A DNA stretch of 64,000 bases from Oxalobacteraceae bacterium (GTDB lineage Bacteria > Pseudomonadota > Gammaproteobacteria > Burkholderiales > Burkholderiaceae_D): positions 186,001 through 250,000 of the forward strand of contig CANCDR010000002.1 of NCBI GenBank assembly GCA_947374865.1, read 5' to 3'. Shown in pieces: positions 53,296 to 62,742 of this stretch (position 1 is its first letter; the number at the start of each line of letters is the position of its first letter). Below the pieces are notes generated by a model that saw only the letters and a program-made list of their open reading frames with translations, was not told the origin of the DNA and ran no database searches. The position numbers and the translations under genes are program-made.

Positions 53296-54189
53296 CTAAC
53301 TCACCCGCTTCGCACCCCTACCCGCCTTCACCAACTTCATCGGCCGCCCCTTGGCAGACTTTGCCACATGACGCCCGCTGCGGCGTGTATTGGGCTGGGG
53401 GATGGCGACGCCGGTCAGGAAGCGCTGTATCTGCCAGGCATCCATGTTGCGTCCGGAGGGGGTGGCGTTGAGAAGGACCATCACGACGTTCTTACCGGCG
53501 GATTTCATGCGCATGATCAGGCAGCGGCCGGCTTCCATGGTGTAGCCGGTTTTTGAGAGCAGAATTTCCCAGCCTTTGCGGCCGACGAATTGATTGGTAT
53601 TGTGATACTCGGTGGCGCGGTGATTGATCGTGATGAGATCACGCTGATCGGTGGTAATGCGAGCGATATCGGGGTAGTCACCAGCGGCCACTGCCATTTT
53701 GATGAGGTCGGTCGCCGTTGACTGATTATTCGGCGACAGACCGGTCGGCTCCTCAATCACCGTTCGCGTCATCCCCAGTGCGGTGATCTTGGCTTGCAGA
53801 GCTTGCAGGAAAGCGCCGTAGCCACCCGGATAAGTGCGCGCCAGCGATGCCGCAGCACGATTATCGGACGACATCAAAGCTAACTGCAGCACGTCGCGTC
53901 TGGGCAGCGTTGTCCCGACCGGTACGCGCGAACTACTATGTTTGAGCATATCCACATCAGACTGCTCGATACTGATCGGCTCGTTCATGTCAGGGTGCGC
54001 GTCGAGCACGACCATGGCCGTCATCAGCTTGGTCAGGGAAGCGATGGAGGAAAGTCGATCGGAATTTTTTTCGAGTAAAACACGACCGGTCGCCTCGTCG
54101 ATCACCAGCGCAGATTGCGAGCTGAATGGCAACGCCAGAACAGCGGCAGATGCGGTAAGAAGTAAAGCAGCGAGCGCAGATCGAAACAT
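53296..54189 (-). CDS. pbpG: D-alanyl-D-alanine endopeptidase, PBP7 type
   Basis: 297 residues. A periplasmic low-molecular-weight penicillin-binding protein that cleaves peptide cross-links in peptidoglycan. A signal peptide (MFRSALAALLLTASAAVLALP) is followed by the three active-site motifs: SLTK (SxxK, near residue 56), SDN near 113 and KTG (LSKTGYT) near 215. The C-terminal tail is very basic. The frame is open to 54384, but the ATG at 54189 places the signal peptide correctly. The length agrees with E. coli PBP7. Confidence 0.92.
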   Translation of the reverse strand: MFRSALAALLLTASAAVLALPFSSQSALVIDEATGRVLLEKNSDRLSSIASLTKLMTAMVVLDAHPDMNEPISIEQSDVDMLKHSSSRVPVGTTLPRRDVLQLALMSSDNRAAASLARTYPGGYGAFLQALQAKITALGMTRTVIEEPTGLSPNNQSTATDLIKMAVAAGDYPDIARITTDQRDLITINHRATEYHNTNQFVGRKGWEILLSKTGYTMEAGRCLIMRMKSAGKNVVMVLLNATPSGRNMDAWQIQRFLTGVAIPQPNTRRSGRHVAKSAKGRPMKLVKAGRGAKRVS

Positions 54190-54545
54190 ACAACACCATT
54201 TATTCAAAAAACATTGACGGAGAAGACGCCGCAGTGGCAGACGTCCATTACAGTGATTGATGCACGACATTTGCGATGGCGTTTTTAGTGAACATTTCAA
54301 TTTATGTTCAATTGCCAATGCAGGTAACAGAGCATGCATATTTTCCACGAAAATCCATCCGACACATTCATGGATTACACACAAAAAAGTATGCCACTTT
54401 GCATGGACTTATTGGGAGAAACGTTGCAATCAAGCCTCACGTTGACGCAGCAATCGCATTAAAGTTCCGTTTGTATCGTCATGCAATGATGTATTGCACA
54501 ACATAGCGCGTAATACATCACGAAACACATCACGCAATACACTGC
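54190..54545. other. Gap upstream of pbpG, with 12-bp tandem repeats
   Basis: About 355 bases with no supported gene. At 54507-54542 three adjacent 12-bp units of the type CACGAAACACAT follow each other, next to the end of the hypothetical gene. The rest is AT-rich promoter-like sequence for pbpG. Confidence 0.55.
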
Positions 54546-54950
54546 TCAATAAAAATTCTTTGGCTTGCCAAAACGGTGATCCAGTACGATTTGCGATCCC
54601 TCGATGAGTCCGTTTAAGCCATAAATGAGTGCCACCAAACGCTCACCCGGCAGGGCCCAAAACTGCGTTTGCGGGTCTTCTACCCCCGAGGCAGCGGTGA
54701 TCAGCGGACTGACCCAGGCCGCCTCAGCATTCACGTCGAGCAGGATGTCGCCATCACCGTTGGTCTGCAAATAAATTTCGCCCCCGGCCTGTAGTCGAAA
54801 ACAAATGCCATGACCGGATGAATACTTTTTCGTCACGGCCAGCTGCAAGTCGCGGTTATGCCGCGCAATCCAGTCTTCGACGTCATCGGTCGAGTTGAGC
54901 AGTACCCAGGGTCGCTCCTGCAGGCTGGGTGCTTCTTCATCCATGCTCAT
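54546..54950 (-). CDS. Hypothetical cytoplasmic protein
   Basis: 134 residues, acidic and soluble, with no signal peptide. It contains AGGEIYLQTNGDGDILLDVN in the middle and a conserved-looking end (VLDHRFGKPKNFY). I do not recognise it. It follows tupA on the same strand by 48 bases and might be the last gene of the formate dehydrogenase/tungstate operon, but there is nothing else to link it to that job. The ATG at 54950 is a plausible start; a second ATG lies two codons on. Confidence 0.65.
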   Translation of the reverse strand: MSMDEEAPSLQERPWVLLNSTDDVEDWIARHNRDLQLAVTKKYSSGHGICFRLQAGGEIYLQTNGDGDILLDVNAEAAWVSPLITAASGVEDPQTQFWALPGERLVALIYGLNGLIEGSQIVLDHRFGKPKNFY

Positions 54951-54998
54951 GATGTACTTTGCTTAGGGTGCTACTCAGAGTGCTGCTTATTTGCCTAT

Positions 54999-55814
54999 TT
55001 ACGGCAGAAGAAAAAACATCTGAAGCCCGCCGATGCGGAAATCCGTGATTTTTTTCCGTCCGGCTTCCGAAGTGATCCATTCGATCAGCTTCATCGCACC
55101 GGCATAGTTGATGTCTTTGTACTTGGCTGGATTGACCGCGATGATGCCATAGGGGTTAAACATGCGCGGATCACCTTCAGCCAGTACGGCCAGGCCGGTT
55201 TTGCTTTGATAGGCGGCATAGGTTGCGCGATCCGTCAGTGTGTAGGCCTGCAGTTCGGCAGCCATGGTCAGCACCTCACCCATGCCCAGGCCGGATGAAA
55301 TGTACAGTTTGCCTTCGGGTTTTTTACCCAGTTCCTTCCAATAGGCTTTTTCCATCAGATCAGTACCGGAATTATCACCGCGCGAAATAAAGCGTGCAGC
55401 GCTTGATTGAATTTTAGCCAACGCCTTAAAAACATCCCGTTCGCCCTTGAGGCCAGCCGGATCTTGCTTAGGTCCGACGATAATGAAATCGTTGTACATC
55501 ACATCGCGCCGCTGCACGCCATGTCCCTCGGCGATAAATTTATCTTCCGCTGCGCGCGCATGCACGAGTGTGACATCCACGTCACCGTTCTTTGCCAGCT
55601 CCAGGGCTTTGCCGGTGCCGACGGAAATGACCTGCACCTTCAGACCGGAAGCCTGCTCGAAAGCGGGGAGCAGCTCTTTGAGTAGTCCGGAATTCTCTGT
55701 ACTGGTCGTCGTTGAAAGTCGCAGAATGTTTTGCGCCCTGACGCTTACGACTGCCAATAATTGTGTGCATAAAAGTAGTGCAATGAGTAGACCGCGGCGA
55801 GATGATTTTTGCAT
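54999..55814 (-). CDS. tupA: Tungstate/molybdate ABC transporter substrate-binding protein
   Basis: 271 residues. A periplasmic binding protein of the TupA family, with signal peptide (to about residue 29, VRAQ) and the oxyanion-binding start LRLSTTTSTENSGLL (TTTSTENSG is the family hallmark). VGTGKALELAKNGDVDV and SRGDNSGTDLMEKAYW follow. The frame is open to 55883, but the ATG at 55814 has an AGAGG site and precedes a good signal peptide. It is the last of three transporter genes; the partner permease and ATPase lie just upstream. Confidence 0.92.
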   Translation of the reverse strand: MQKSSRRGLLIALLLCTQLLAVVSVRAQNILRLSTTTSTENSGLLKELLPAFEQASGLKVQVISVGTGKALELAKNGDVDVTLVHARAAEDKFIAEGHGVQRRDVMYNDFIIVGPKQDPAGLKGERDVFKALAKIQSSAARFISRGDNSGTDLMEKAYWKELGKKPEGKLYISSGLGMGEVLTMAAELQAYTLTDRATYAAYQSKTGLAVLAEGDPRMFNPYGIIAVNPAKYKDINYAGAMKLIEWITSEAGRKKITDFRIGGLQMFFLLP

Positions 55815-55908
55815 GATGTGGCCTCTATTTGAATATGCATCAGATAAATGGGATAACTTATTTTGGTTACTTAGTTTGTGCAATTTTTCACTAACTTAGA
55901 TGACTAAC

Positions 55909-56595
55909 CTAGCCGGACGATTTCACCACGCTACGCTGCTCAAGCCGCCCATCGCGCAGCTTCCAGCGCGTGACATCCGGCAGCGCAATCAAATCGCGAT
56001 CATGACAAGCCATCACGATGCTGCTACCAGCTGCAATCAGGGTCGGAATCAGTGCGATCACCTGTTCACGCGCAGCACCATCTAGATTAGCGGTCGGCTC
56101 ATCGAGCAGTAATAAACGCGGCTCGAGCACCCGTGCACGTGCCAGGGCAACGCGCTGCTTTTCGCCGCCAGACAAAATAGCGGGCGGCGAATCGCGCAGA
56201 TGCAGCACACCGGCCCAGGCCATGGCCGCTTCCACCTTGTCGCGCAGTGCCGTTTTACCCAGGCCCCGGGCTACCAGTCCATAGCCAATATTCTCTGCCA
56301 CGCTGGTAGAAAACATCACTGGGTGCTGATGCACATAACCGATCGCCTGCCGCAGCACTGGCGGATAAGGCCGCACGCGCAGCGGCTGATCGCAAAATTG
56401 TGCGCCGTCGATCTCGGCCGTTTCCAGACCACAGAGAATGCGCAGCAGCGTACTTTTACCGCTACCGTTCATCCCCGTCAGCACGATGGCCTGCCCCGGA
56501 CGAATCTGTACATCTTTTAAATCCAGCAGCAGGCGCGCACCGAAATACTTTTGCAGGCGCTCGAACGACAGCAGCGTCTTTATTTGCTGGCTCAT
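55909..56595 (-). CDS. tupC: Tungstate/molybdate ABC transporter ATPase
   Basis: 228 residues. An ABC ATPase with Walker A GMNGSGKST (near residues 41-49), a Q-loop VHQHP, the signature LSGGEKQR near 143, Walker B LLLLDEPTANLDG near 164 and the His switch MACHD near 199. The start codon overlaps the permease stop (ATGA). With TupB and TupA it supplies tungstate or molybdate for the formate dehydrogenase cofactor. Confidence 0.92.
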   Translation of the reverse strand: MSQQIKTLLSFERLQKYFGARLLLDLKDVQIRPGQAIVLTGMNGSGKSTLLRILCGLETAEIDGAQFCDQPLRVRPYPPVLRQAIGYVHQHPVMFSTSVAENIGYGLVARGLGKTALRDKVEAAMAWAGVLHLRDSPPAILSGGEKQRVALARARVLEPRLLLLDEPTANLDGAAREQVIALIPTLIAAGSSIVMACHDRDLIALPDVTRWKLRDGRLEQRSVVKSSG

Positions 56596-57299
56596 GCGGA
56601 CTGCCTTCCACTCGCCGCATCACCCTGCAATAGCAACAAAGCCGCATTAATCAGCAAGGCAAACAGGATCAGCACGATGCCCAGTGCAATCCCCTGCGCA
56701 AATTCACCTTTACTGGTTTCCAGCGCAATGGCGGTGGTAATGGTACGCGTTTCGCCTTCGATATTCCCGCCCACCATGAGCGCACAGCCGACTTCTGAAA
56801 TCACTCGCCCAAAGCCGCTGATGATCGCTGCCAGCACACCAAAACGGCCCTCATGTAAAACGGTCAGCATGATGCGCCAGCGCGAAGCACCCAGTACGCG
56901 GGCGGTTTCTGGCAGACGCGGATCAATCGCCTGCACCGCGGCCAGGGTGGTCGCCAAAAGCACGGGCAGCGCAATGAACACCTGACCCGCCACAATGCCG
57001 GGCTGCGAAAACAGCCAATGCAGACTACCCGCGGGCCCCTGACGCGAGAGCAGCATGTAGAGTATAAGCCCAATGAGCACCGTCGGCAGTGACAGCGCAG
57101 CCTGAGCCAGCCAGATCAACACACGCCGGCCGCGAAAGCGGGTACTAGCGATCGCATACCCGGCAGCGACGGCGAAGGGCGTGGCCAGCAGCAGGCCCAG
57201 CAAAGCCGTCTTTAAGGTAACCCAGATGATTTGCCACAGCGCGGCATCGCCCGTCACCAGCAGCAGCAGCGCGGCGCGGGTCGCCTCAAGCAGTGCCAT
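56592..57299 (-). CDS. tupB: Tungstate/molybdate ABC transporter permease
   Basis: 235 residues. A binding-protein-dependent permease with five to six membrane helices and an EAA-like loop (LPETARVLGASRWRIM, near residues 130-145). It overlaps tupC by four bases (ATGA) and begins 58 bases after fdhD. The family is shared by tungstate-specific TupB and related oxyanion permeases, so the ion preference is inferred from TupA. Confidence 0.9.
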   Translation of the reverse strand: MALLEATRAALLLLVTGDAALWQIIWVTLKTALLGLLLATPFAVAAGYAIASTRFRGRRVLIWLAQAALSLPTVLIGLILYMLLSRQGPAGSLHWLFSQPGIVAGQVFIALPVLLATTLAAVQAIDPRLPETARVLGASRWRIMLTVLHEGRFGVLAAIISGFGRVISEVGCALMVGGNIEGETRTITTAIALETSKGEFAQGIALGIVLILFALLINAALLLLQGDAASGRQSA

Positions 57300-57356
57300 G
57301 ACGGGATTCCAGTAAAGGGCGTGAACAAGGAAGTGAGCGTGCGAACATGTAGCAGT

Positions 57357-58199
57357 TTAACGCGACTCGGCCACCAGCTGGGGGGCAAAGTCTAGCCTGT
57401 GCTTACCGGTCAATAGCAGAAAATGTTTGCCCGAGCAGCGCGTCAGCAAGGCCATGCCCAATTTGTCGGCCACCATATGGCCCATTTGTGTCGTGCCCGA
57501 GCGCGATAGCAAAAAAGGAATCCCCATTTGCGCGCCCTTGATCACCATCTCCGAGGTCAGGCGACCGGTGGTATAAAAAATTTTATCATCGCCGCGCAGT
57601 TCGTCGAGCCACATCTTGCCGGCGATCGCATCGACCGCGTTGTGGCGGCCCACGTCTTCAATAAAATGCAGCAGCTCACCCTGCGCGCTGAACAGAGCGC
57701 AGCCATGCACCGAACCGGCTTGCTTGTAGATCGACGACTGGGTCCGAATCGTTTCAACGATTTTGTACAGCACCGACTGCGCCATGCGGGCATCTTCGGC
57801 CAGCACGATGCTATCCACCTCATCCATCAGACCGCCGTACACTGAACCCTGACCGCAGCCGGTCGTGACCACTTTTTTGGCGGTACGCTCCTCTATATCA
57901 GCAATACCAGAACGCGTGACGACCACCGCCGCATCGACCGACCAATCGACCTGTATCGAGACAATCTCCGCCAGATCACGGATCAGGCGTTGATTACGCA
58001 GATAGCCCAACACCAGCGCTTCCGGATTAGCCCCCAAGGTCATGAGCGTGACCAGCTCGCGCTTATCCACATACACGGTCAGCGCTCGTTCAGCGGGAAT
58101 CGCGATGGTGGAAGCGCGGCCGCGCTCGTCGAGTACCTCGACCTCGTAGGTCAGGTCAATGAGCGCGTTGGATAATAAGGGAGGTATGGCTTCAGGCAC
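57357..58199 (-). CDS. fdhD: Formate dehydrogenase accessory sulfurtransferase
   Basis: 280 residues of FdhD, which transfers sulfur from a cysteine desulfurase to the molybdenum cofactor of formate dehydrogenase. The active-site segment is TTGCGQGS (near residue 114) and has a single Cys, as in a subset of FdhD proteins; the E. coli form has CxxC. The conserved EDVGRHNAVDAIAGK motif lies near 185. Translation probably starts at the GTG at 58199, inside the last codons of the chemoreceptor gene, so the two are coupled. In Cupriavidus-type operons this gene is fdsC. Confidence 0.93.
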   Translation of the reverse strand: MPEAIPPLLSNALIDLTYEVEVLDERGRASTIAIPAERALTVYVDKRELVTLMTLGANPEALVLGYLRNQRLIRDLAEIVSIQVDWSVDAAVVVTRSGIADIEERTAKKVVTTGCGQGSVYGGLMDEVDSIVLAEDARMAQSVLYKIVETIRTQSSIYKQAGSVHGCALFSAQGELLHFIEDVGRHNAVDAIAGKMWLDELRGDDKIFYTTGRLTSEMVIKGAQMGIPFLLSRSGTTQMGHMVADKLGMALLTRCSGKHFLLLTGKHRLDFAPQLVAESR

Positions 58200-59883
58200 G
58201 ATGTTTGATAGCCGGCTTATTCAGTCTGGATGATGCCAGAGCGGTATTAACCGGTATAGTTTTGATTTTTGTTGGTGACTGAACTGATTGACTCAGCTGC
58301 GCCAGTTTAAAAATCGCCACCACGGCGCTCAAACTTTCTGCTTGCTGGTACATGCTTTCTGCCGCAGCAGCGGCCTCCTCAACAAGGGCTGCATTTTGTT
58401 GCGTCATCTGATCCATATCCGTGATTGCACGGTTAACATCTTCTATACCGCTGCTTTGTTCTACGCTGGCGTTAGTAATTTCATGCATGATCGCGGATAC
58501 TTTTTTTACCGAACTCACCACCTCGGACATGGTTGCGCCAGCATTGATCGCCATTTTGCAGCCTGAATCCACGTTCGTCACCGTATCGTCGATCAGATGT
58601 TTGATTTCTTTGGCTGCAACGGAAGCGCGCTGTGCGAGATTGCGCACCTCGCTGGCAACCACCGCAAAGCCTCGCCCCTGCTCCCCAGCGCGGGCAGCTT
58701 CAACAGCGGCATTGAGCGCGAGAATATTGGTCTGAAAGGCAATCCCTTCTATGGACGCGATAATGTCGGTCACCTTGTGTGAACTTTGTTTGATCGCATC
58801 CATCATGCCGACCATACCATTGACAGCTTCACCTGCTTTGCTAGCCACGTCCTCAGTTAAACTGACAAGGTTATTGGCTTGCACAGCATGACTGGTGTTT
58901 TGCTTAACGGCGCCTGTGAGCTGCTCCATCGCAGCGGCAGTTTTTTCCAGCGAGCCGGCCTGAGATTCTGTACGTTGCGCCAGATCTGCATTGCCAGCGG
59001 CAATTTCACGCGCTGCCATGGTGATCTGATCCGATCCCTTTCGCACATTGCCCACGATGGTGGCAAAACTCTGGTTAATACCGTTTATAGCCTGCATTAG
59101 GCGACCAATATCATCGCGCCGATCGACGTGAATTTGCTGCCCTAAATCGCCACTGCCTAATTGCTGCGCACCGAGTACCGTCTGCGTGAGTGACTGATCA
59201 ATCGCGCGCCTTAGTAAGCCATAGACGGCCAATGCAAGTACTGCAGCGGCGACCAAACCGACGCCTATAAAATCCCAGTGGATTGACGTCGTCAGTCCTG
59301 CAATGCCCCGCCTCTCCAACATTGCTGTCATGCCGAGGATACCCAGCGTAGACAGCATGCCGGCAATGCTAAAGGTATAGGCTGCCATTTTGCTGCTAAT
59401 GCCAAATGTAGGCAAAGTGCTGACATCAATACCAACAAACAGCACACCAGCCAAACGGCCTTGGCCATCGTGCAAGGGAACGTAATGCGTCAAATACTGA
59501 ACGCCAAACAGATTTGCATATCCAGTATAAGGACGATTTTTCAGCAGTGCGGCATAAGCTGGGTGTGCGTGATCAAGATGGGTGCCCATTGGCCGCGTGC
59601 CGTCTGGTTTTTTAACCGAGGTGACAATGCGCGTGAAGTCATCCCCATTGCAGACAAAAATGGTCGCCACCACACCACCGGTCACCGAAGTAAACCGATC
59701 CGCGATCTGATTATCGAGATTGATTTGCTGCCCGCCACAACGCAATACTGGCGTTACCGTACCGCCGACGTCGACAAAATCACCTGCATCGATTGAAACG
59801 GCACCACGCAACGATGTGCGAAGCTGTTTAGCAAAACCCTCTACCTGCCCCTGCAGCGGCAGGTAAATTTTGAAAGTGGCCAT
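58192..59883 (-). CDS. Methyl-accepting chemotaxis protein with N-terminal Cache-like domain
   Basis: 563 residues. Residues 1-155 form a Cache_3/Cache_2-like sensor domain (GGTVTPVLRCGGQQINLDNQIADRF ... FVGIDVS). Two hydrophobic helices (about 163-185 and 198-220) follow, then a HAMP region and the methyl-accepting domain with the hairpin tip EAARAGEQGRGFAVVASEVRNLA. The usual N-terminal membrane helix before the Cache domain is missing; an in-frame TGA stands immediately before the ATG, so a longer start is excluded. It lies between fdsA and fdhD in the formate dehydrogenase operon, with overlaps of a few bases, so it should be made together with the enzyme. Confidence 0.9.
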   Translation of the reverse strand: MATFKIYLPLQGQVEGFAKQLRTSLRGAVSIDAGDFVDVGGTVTPVLRCGGQQINLDNQIADRFTSVTGGVVATIFVCNGDDFTRIVTSVKKPDGTRPMGTHLDHAHPAYAALLKNRPYTGYANLFGVQYLTHYVPLHDGQGRLAGVLFVGIDVSTLPTFGISSKMAAYTFSIAGMLSTLGILGMTAMLERRGIAGLTTSIHWDFIGVGLVAAAVLALAVYGLLRRAIDQSLTQTVLGAQQLGSGDLGQQIHVDRRDDIGRLMQAINGINQSFATIVGNVRKGSDQITMAAREIAAGNADLAQRTESQAGSLEKTAAAMEQLTGAVKQNTSHAVQANNLVSLTEDVASKAGEAVNGMVGMMDAIKQSSHKVTDIIASIEGIAFQTNILALNAAVEAARAGEQGRGFAVVASEVRNLAQRASVAAKEIKHLIDDTVTNVDSGCKMAINAGATMSEVVSSVKKVSAIMHEITNASVEQSSGIEDVNRAITDMDQMTQQNAALVEEAAAAAESMYQQAESLSAVVAIFKLAQLSQSVQSPTKIKTIPVNTALASSRLNKPAIKHRA

Positions 59884-59890
59884 GAATCAG

Positions 59891-62716
59891 TTAATGCCCC
59901 AATTTCGCTAGTACCTGACCACCGCCATAGCTGCCCTGCACTGGCTCCGGTCCGCCCATCTTGGCGCGGATGGCGCAGTATTTAAATTCAGGGATTTTGC
60001 CGAACGGGTCCAGTGCGTCATTGGTCAGACGATTGATCGCCGCTTCGTAATAACAGAACGGCACAAAGATCGCGCCGCGCGGCGAACTATCGTCGGCACG
60101 GGCATACAAACTGACCACGCCGCGGCGGGACTCGAGGGTGATGATATCGCCCGGCTCGCCGCCCATGGCCGCCAGATCGAGCGGATGCACCAGCGCCACC
60201 GGATCTGGTTCAATCGCATCCAGCACCAGTGTGCGGCGGGTCATGCTGCCGGTATGCCAGTGTTCGAGCTGACGACCAGTGATCAGCACCAGCGGATACT
60301 CGGCATCCGGACGCTCATTAGCCGGAATAATATCGGCCGGCACAAAACGTGCGCGACCGGATTCACGCGGGAAGGTCTCGGTAAATACCACCGAGGTGCC
60401 AGGGTCGCCTTCTTTCACGCACGGATAAGTGACGGCATGTTCACGCTCCAGACGTTCCCAGGTAATGCCGCCGATACTCGGCATGGTGTGACGCATTTCA
60501 TCGAACACTTCCGACACATGGGTATAGTGCCAGTCCACACCCATACGCTGGGCAATTTCCTGAATGATCCACAGATCCTGCTTGGCCTCGCCCGGTGGAT
60601 TGATCGCCTTGCGACCCATCTGCACCAGACGGTCGGTGTTGGTGAAGGTACCGTCTTTTTCTGGGAAGGCGGACGCCGGCAAAATCACATCAGCCAGATA
60701 GGCTGTCTCGGTGAGGAAAATATCCTGTACCACCAGATGATCGAGTGCCGCCAGCGATTCGCGCGCATGGTTCGCGTCCGGGTCCGACATGGCCGGGTTT
60801 TCACCCATCACATACATACCGCGGATTTCGCCGCGTTTGATCGCATGCATGATCTCGACCACCGTCAAACCGGGTTTGTCGTCGAGTGAACCAGGTGGAA
60901 CCGACCAGGCTTTTTCAAAATTTGCACGGACCACCGGATCGATCACGCGCTGGTAATCCGGATACATCATCGGAATCAATCCTGCGTCCGAAGCACCCTG
61001 CACATTGTTCTGACCACGCAGTGGATGCAGACCTGTGCCGGGACGACCGATTTGACCGGTCATGAGCGACAAGGCGATCAGGCAGCGCGCATTATCCGTG
61101 CCGTGGATATGCTGCGAAATGCCCATACCCCACAGGATCATCGACCCTTTTGACTTGGCATACAGACGGGCCACGTAACGAATTTCTTCCGCATCGATAC
61201 CACAGATCGGCGCCATCGCTTCCGGACTGTAATTGGCCACATTGGCTTCCAACTCTGCGTAGCCAATGGTGCGGCCGGCGATGAAATCGCGATCGACTAA
61301 GCCTTCGCTGACGATCACATGCATCATCGCGTTGAGTAGTGCGACGTCGGTATCCGGCTTAAATTGCAGGAAGCGGTGCGACATGCGCGCCAGTTCCGAT
61401 TTGCGCGGATCCATCACGATCAGCTTGGTGCCGTTCTCCACCGCATTCTTGATCCAGGTCGCAGCGACCGGATGATTCACCGTTGGATTGGCACCGATGA
61501 TGATGACCACATCGGCCTTGGTCACATCCATGACCGGATTAGAGACCGCGCCCGAACCTATCCCCTCGAGCAGCGCAATGACTGACGAGGCATGACACAG
61601 ACGGGTGCAGTGGTCGACGTTATTACTGCCGAAACCCACACGAACCAATTTCTGGAACAGATACGCTTCTTCATTACTGCCCTTGGCTGAACCGAAACCT
61701 GCCAGGGATTTTTTACCATGCGTGTCGCGGATATCTTTGAGCTTGCCGGCAGCAAAAGCCAAAGCTTCTTCCCAGCTCGCTTCACGGAACACCTGCAAGA
61801 CATTGTCAGGATCCATCGTGAAGTCGCCGCGCTTGGGCGCATCGGCACGGCGAATCAACGGCACCGTCAAACGATGCGGATGATGCGCGTAATCGAAACC
61901 ATAACGACCCTTCACACACAGGCGCTCATGATTTGCCGGGCCATCACGGCCCTCGACGTAGAGAATTTTATTGTCCTTGACATTGTAAGTCAGCTGACAG
62001 CCAACACCACAGAACGGACACACCGATTTGACCTGCTTATCTGGCTCAACCAGTGCCGCGTCGCGCGCCGGCATCAAGGCGCCGGTCGGACAAGCCTGCA
62101 CGCATTCGCCGCAGCCCACACAGGTCGAATTACCCATCGGGTCATCCATGTCGAACACAATCTTGGCGTGATCGCCGCGGAAAGCCAGGCCGATCACATC
62201 ATTGACCTGCTCGTCGCGACAGGCGCGCACGCAGCGGGTACATTGAATACAGGCGTCCAGATTGACGGTGATGGCAGCATGCGAGGCGTCACGCGCCACC
62301 GGTGCGCGGGCTTCAAAGCGCGGCTTACCGACACCGAGCTTGGCCGACCATTGATCGACTTCATTATTGCGCGTGTAAGCGGTCTCCGGCATGTCCGACT
62401 GCAGCAGCTCAAGCACCATTTTTTGTGCCGCCACCGAGCGATCATTATTCGTCGTGACTACCATGCCAGCAGTCGGTGTGCGACAGCAGGACGGCGCCAG
62501 GACGCGTTCGCCATTGATCTCGACCATGCAAGCGCGGCAGTTACCGACGCTCTCCATGCCCTCTTTGTAGCAAAGATGGGGAATCTCGATGCCCTCGCGT
62601 TTAGCGATCTCGATAATGGGCTCCACCGAACGACCGCTGACTTCGCGGCCATTAAGGGTAAAGCTGACGACGGGCACATCCATTTGCGCCATGTGGGTAC
62701 GGGTTATCGCGTTCAT
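59891..62716 (-). CDS. fdsA: NAD-dependent formate dehydrogenase, molybdenum subunit
   Basis: 941 residues. The catalytic subunit of the cytoplasmic FdsABG-type enzyme oxidising formate to CO2. N-terminal [2Fe-2S] domain (CYKEGMESVGNCRACMVE), then [4Fe-4S] clusters with CxxCxxC runs (CIQCTRCVRAC, CVGCGECVQAC), the CPFCGVGC cluster near residue 230, and the bis-pterin molybdenum domain. The metal ligand is Cys374 followed by His375 in LCHASS. MGENPAM and PEKDGTFTNTDR are family signatures. It begins 27 bases after fdsB. The metal could be molybdenum or tungsten; the adjacent tupBCA leaves both open. Confidence 0.96.
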   Translation of the reverse strand: MNAITRTHMAQMDVPVVSFTLNGREVSGRSVEPIIEIAKREGIEIPHLCYKEGMESVGNCRACMVEINGERVLAPSCCRTPTAGMVVTTNNDRSVAAQKMVLELLQSDMPETAYTRNNEVDQWSAKLGVGKPRFEARAPVARDASHAAITVNLDACIQCTRCVRACRDEQVNDVIGLAFRGDHAKIVFDMDDPMGNSTCVGCGECVQACPTGALMPARDAALVEPDKQVKSVCPFCGVGCQLTYNVKDNKILYVEGRDGPANHERLCVKGRYGFDYAHHPHRLTVPLIRRADAPKRGDFTMDPDNVLQVFREASWEEALAFAAGKLKDIRDTHGKKSLAGFGSAKGSNEEAYLFQKLVRVGFGSNNVDHCTRLCHASSVIALLEGIGSGAVSNPVMDVTKADVVIIIGANPTVNHPVAATWIKNAVENGTKLIVMDPRKSELARMSHRFLQFKPDTDVALLNAMMHVIVSEGLVDRDFIAGRTIGYAELEANVANYSPEAMAPICGIDAEEIRYVARLYAKSKGSMILWGMGISQHIHGTDNARCLIALSLMTGQIGRPGTGLHPLRGQNNVQGASDAGLIPMMYPDYQRVIDPVVRANFEKAWSVPPGSLDDKPGLTVVEIMHAIKRGEIRGMYVMGENPAMSDPDANHARESLAALDHLVVQDIFLTETAYLADVILPASAFPEKDGTFTNTDRLVQMGRKAINPPGEAKQDLWIIQEIAQRMGVDWHYTHVSEVFDEMRHTMPSIGGITWERLEREHAVTYPCVKEGDPGTSVVFTETFPRESGRARFVPADIIPANERPDAEYPLVLITGRQLEHWHTGSMTRRTLVLDAIEPDPVALVHPLDLAAMGGEPGDIITLESRRGVVSLYARADDSSPRGAIFVPFCYYEAAINRLTNDALDPFGKIPEFKYCAIRAKMGGPEPVQGSYGGGQVLAKLGH

Positions 62717-62742
62717 GATTGGTCTCGATATCTTGTTCTGGA

